A stretch of 34,711 bases of DNA, taken from positions 1-34,711 of the forward strand of contig CASDLT010000032.1 of assembly GCA_949281375.1 (NCBI GenBank), read 5' to 3'. Every line of letters begins with the position of its first letter. Position 1 is the first letter of the stretch. Of the stretch, positions 32,620-34,711 are shown piece by piece. The translations under genes were made by a program, and so were the position numbers. The notes beneath the pieces are model-generated. The model ran no database searches and was not told the origin of the DNA. It saw only the letters and a list, made by a program, of their open reading frames with translations. The DNA comes from an uncultured Nitrosomonas sp. GTDB taxonomy: Bacteria > Pseudomonadota > Gammaproteobacteria > Burkholderiales > Nitrosomonadaceae.

Positions 32620-33276
32620 TTATTGAATCTGTATTAGAAAAACACTTTCATGTAACCGACTCAGACCTTTTTCCTTAAAACGCGGATTCTTCTCAATGAC
32701 ATCTGTTTGGATGAGAAGGCGTAAATCAGCACAAGATTTATAAAGTGATTGAACTTCGTCGTGAGATATCGCAAAGGGTGGACCTGACATTTCATTACGC
32801 GAATAATCGAGTGTAATCAACAGAATTTGTGCTGGAGCGGGCAAAATGTTTAACAAATGATCTATATAGCGCCTCCGCATCAGGGGGGGTAATGCTACCA
32901 ATGCAGCTCGATCATATACTGCATTCACTGTTGCGAAATCTTCTTTGTTCAGATTAAAAAAATCGCCGTGCAAAATGCTGATTCGATCGGCTGTGTATCG
33001 GTAAAAGTGACCTTGGGCATGGGGATGTGGAGAAAGATTATTTTCTTTAAAGAATGCCTGTACTGCAATCGCGCTGAGCTCGATGCCCAGAACCGAATGA
33101 TGTTGCTTTTGTAACCAGATCATGTCACGACTCTTGCCGCAGAAGGGTACTGCTACCTTACTCCCATGCGGTAGCCTAAGTTGCGGCCAGAATCGGCACA
33201 GATAGGGATTTATATCTTCCTGATGAAAGCCAATTTCACCCTGCTTCCACCGCTCTAACCAATAATCAGGGTTCAT
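32620..33276 (-). CDS. tpm: Thiopurine S-methyltransferase (TPMT) family protein
   Basis: SAM-dependent methyltransferase of 218 residues. The N-terminal WLERWKQGEIGFHQ, the SAM site VAVPFCGKSRDMIWL..HHSVLGIELS and the AVYDRAALVALPP motif are the TPMT signatures. Bacterial members methylate thiopurines and in Pseudomonas are linked to selenite and tellurite methylation and resistance. The physiological substrate here is unknown. The His-rich lipoprotein gene upstream ends 36 bases before the ATG, so the two may share a transcript. Confidence 0.92.
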   Translation of the reverse strand: MNPDYWLERWKQGEIGFHQEDINPYLCRFWPQLRLPHGSKVAVPFCGKSRDMIWLQKQHHSVLGIELSAIAVQAFFKENNLSPHPHAQGHFYRYTADRISILHGDFFNLNKEDFATVNAVYDRAALVALPPLMRRRYIDHLLNILPAPAQILLITLDYSRNEMSGPPFAISHDEVQSLYKSCADLRLLIQTDVIEKNPRFKEKGLSRLHESVFLIQIQ

Positions 33277-33312
33277 GTGGTTTTGTTTCCCGAGAATGAG
33301 ATTTTCTGGTTA

Positions 33313-33660
33313 TTATCGATGGCCCCTATGTCCTCTGTGGCCACCCCCATGACTATAGCCATGACCATGACGGTGGCCGTGACCATGACCCAAGTGTCTA
33401 TGATCATGATGCCTGTGTCCACCAATGAAATGACGATGTCCATTACCCAAATGAATTTGCCCGCTCATAATGGGTTGGCGATAGCTGTAACCAAAGTTGC
33501 TCGAATAAGATGGATAGGTTGTTCCATATATAGTTCTGCTAATATATCCAGAGCTGCCATAATATCCAGAATTGCCGTAGTACGGTGTCGCAACGCATCC
33601 GCCAATCAAAAGACTGATGATTATTGTTGCACACGCTAGAAGTTTTTTCGTAGTCATCAT
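33313..33660 (-). CDS. His/Gly-rich lipoprotein
   Basis: A 115-residue lipoprotein; AGGAGA precedes the paired ATGs at 33660 and 33657. Lipobox LIGGC (Cys near 22) leads into a Tyr/Ser/Gly-rich segment (YYGNSGYYGSSGYIS) and a C-terminal tail with about 20 His in roughly 45 residues (GHRHFIGGHRHHDHRHLGHGHGH, split). Such tails bind Ni, Cu or Zn in vitro, so metal buffering at the envelope is a reasonable guess. It is positioned upstream of the TPMT gene on the same strand. Confidence 0.8.
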   Translation of the reverse strand: MMTTKKLLACATIIISLLIGGCVATPYYGNSGYYGSSGYISRTIYGTTYPSYSSNFGYSYRQPIMSGQIHLGNGHRHFIGGHRHHDHRHLGHGHGHRHGHGYSHGGGHRGHRGHR

Positions 33661-34077
33661 GATTCTCCTGAATTCATTTGTTAACAAACATACGATGTAT
33701 TTTTTTACCTTACTGTTTACCGGTCACCGCAGTGTATGGGAGGCCGGTTCATGCTTGTTACTATGCAGTTAGCAGGCTGAATGATGACTGAATACAAGAA
33801 GAGTCGAAAAAGATGTTCGTATTATTGATATGCGAGTATCGTTGCGATGCGAAGTAACGGCAGAAAGGTCGTTTTTAATATCCAGAATAACTTTTTTGGG
33901 TAATTGAATATTGATTCAACAAGATCAATTTAAGGAATTGTCGAGCTATTGTCTTGAATAAGATGATTTGATTAACTTTAATCTCATTAGAATCAATCTA
34001 GAGCGATTGTTTTTCAAAAGTTTGTGTGTCATTTCCCTCCGGTTTGTCTATTACTCGGATTTTAGGACAAGATATAT
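33661..34077. other. Gene-free AT-rich stretch
   Basis: About 417 bases upstream of the His-rich lipoprotein gene. Apart from its promoter and ribosome site, I see no gene, repeat or clear structure. Confidence 0.35.
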
Positions 34078-34172
34078 TTAATTGTGTTTGTTTTTGTCTG
34101 CTGGATGTTTATTAATTGAAGCTCCTTTTTTATCATCGAGAGCTTGTGATTTAATTTTGGCCTCTAACGCAT

Positions 34173-34382
34173 CTAGTCTTTTGTCTGCATTGTCATTACA
34201 TTTTTTAGATCTTCAAAATCTTTTGAAATTTGTAAACATTTAATCCGCTCTTCGGTTATTTGAATTCGCTCTTTACCTCTTGAAATTTCACGATCGCGTT
34301 CTTTGTCCAAATTAACATCTTGATTTGCGGACATAGCAATTGAAGAAAAAAATAATGCAATGACAATACTTATTATATTCAA
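34173..34382 (-). CDS. Exported coiled-coil protein, apparently frameshifted
   Basis: A 69-residue frame with a signal peptide (IALFFSSIAMSA, cut near 19) and a charged coiled coil (DKERDREISRGKERIQITEERIKCLQ). After residue 60 (DFEDLK) the reading frame ends within nine codons. The -1 frame instead continues the coiled coil as KCNDNADKRLDALEAKIKSQ and on to a stop at 34078-34080, giving a 101-residue product. The switch point is an A6 tract (34201-34206) inside a ctA AAA AAT heptamer. This could be a sequencing or genomic indel, or programmed -1 frameshifting. Function unknown. Confidence 0.6.
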   Translation of the reverse strand: MNIISIVIALFFSSIAMSANQDVNLDKERDREISRGKERIQITEERIKCLQISKDFEDLKNVMTMQTKD

Positions 34383-34655
34383 CGATTTAATTTTAATTGC
34401 CTCAAATTAAATAGGACCGTCAGTTGTGATCGCTTTTTTATTTTTTATCTGTGCGGAACTTAACCTTATTTCCGTTTTGACTAATGAAAAGAGAAGAATG
34501 GATTTAAAGAATAATTTCAGCAGGATCAGTAACATAAAATGACGAGTCGCTGATCGGAAAATTTTTAACCTCACTCGGGGGAATTTCCGATGAGGCAGAA
34601 ATTTATCTGTCTTATCGCGTGATAGTATTGATAATACGAGCTTTTCGAAACAAAA

Positions 34656-34697
34656 AAGCACTTAGGATTCAATTCTCTAAGTGCTTGCTTGTTTTTT
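34656..34697 (-). terminator. Intrinsic terminator downstream of the tRNA
   Basis: AAGCACTTAG (34656-34665) pairs with CTAAGTGCTT (34677-34686) around an 11-base loop. On the minus strand the stem is followed by a T-run (complement of 34652-34657). It lies just after the tRNA 3' end at 34699, as is normal for a tRNA transcript. Confidence 0.85.
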
Positions 34698-34698
34698 A

Positions 34699-34711
34699 TG
34701 GTTGCGGGGGC
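34699..34711 (-). tRNA. 3' end of a tRNA, probably initiator tRNA-fMet (partial)
   Basis: The last 13 bases read GCCCCCGCAACCA on the minus strand: acceptor-stem 3' strand CCCCGCA, discriminator A and an encoded CCA. Ending the acceptor stem in A72 (CCCCGCA) is the hallmark of bacterial initiator tRNA-fMet, where C1-A72 is unpaired. The rest lies beyond the window, so identity rests on these bases and the terminator that follows. Confidence 0.7.

Noticed and set aside
32392..32637. 81-codon plus-strand frame in the 31.9-32.6 kb gap
   Set aside because: No ribosome site, it runs into the 3' end of the methyltransferase gene on the other strand, and it has no family pattern. A second short frame at 32370-32501 overlaps it and is also unsupported.
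34407..34661. 84-codon minus-strand frame next to the tRNA terminator
   Set aside because: Very hydrophobic and basic low-complexity product from AT-rich DNA, overlapping the terminator stem, with no ribosome site.

Overview
The window looks like chromosome of an ammonia-oxidising betaproteobacterium of the Nitrosomonas type. Three things point there: an AmoC subunit of ammonia monooxygenase at the left edge, a small SmbP-like periplasmic protein (a family described from Nitrosomonas europaea), and a four-gene sucrose/alpha-glucan operon of the kind found in methanotrophs and nitrifiers. Species cannot be fixed from the sequence alone. No phage, plasmid, transposase gene, CRISPR array or rRNA is visible. 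The right edge cuts into the 3' end of a tRNA, probably initiator tRNA-Met.

Layout, left to right. (1) 1-3.6 kb, minus strand: a PAS-rich histidine kinase and a LuxR-type response regulator read toward amoC, which has its own promoter with an abutting perfect 20-bp palindrome. (2) 3.6-7.4 kb: a YjfB-like small protein, an unrecognised membrane-anchored protein, a 2-Cys peroxiredoxin divergent from a short CysH-like reductase, and a stand-alone MEDS (DcmR sensory) domain protein. (3) 7.9-11.1 kb, plus strand: envelope-stress type genes, namely two DUF4398 lipoproteins (one with an OmpA domain), two tandem DUF883/YqjD-like proteins, a YqjE-like protein and a YqjK-position protein. (4) 11.2-18.5 kb: a lipoamide-dehydrogenase-like flavoprotein, then sps-spp-fruK-ams with overlapping stop/start codons. 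Together these would make sucrose from UDP-glucose and fructose-6-P and convert it to alpha-glucan with recovery of fructose. (5) 18.5-24 kb: a small membrane protein, a second MEDS protein, a LysR regulator, DUF488, a divergent PII-like protein and an AI-2E family permease. (6) 24-28.1 kb: SmbP-like protein, a Cys-rich copper-storage (Csp) protein, three BON-domain envelope proteins and two tiny lipoproteins. (7) 28.3-34.7 kb: a DhaK-DhaL fusion kinase, a PilZ protein, a TPMT-family methyltransferase, a His/Gly-rich lipoprotein, and a coiled-coil periplasmic protein with an apparent -1 frameshift.

The strongest unexplained structure is a dispersed repeat of 130-131 bp present three times (7441, 19021, 30245). 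Its copies have imperfect terminal inverted repeats, an internal palindrome with one compensatory base-pair change, and no coding capacity. Other points of interest are the palindromes overlapping the amoC and sps promoters, an orphan plus-strand terminator that suggests a small RNA, and a slippery A AAA AAT heptamer at the frameshift near the right edge.
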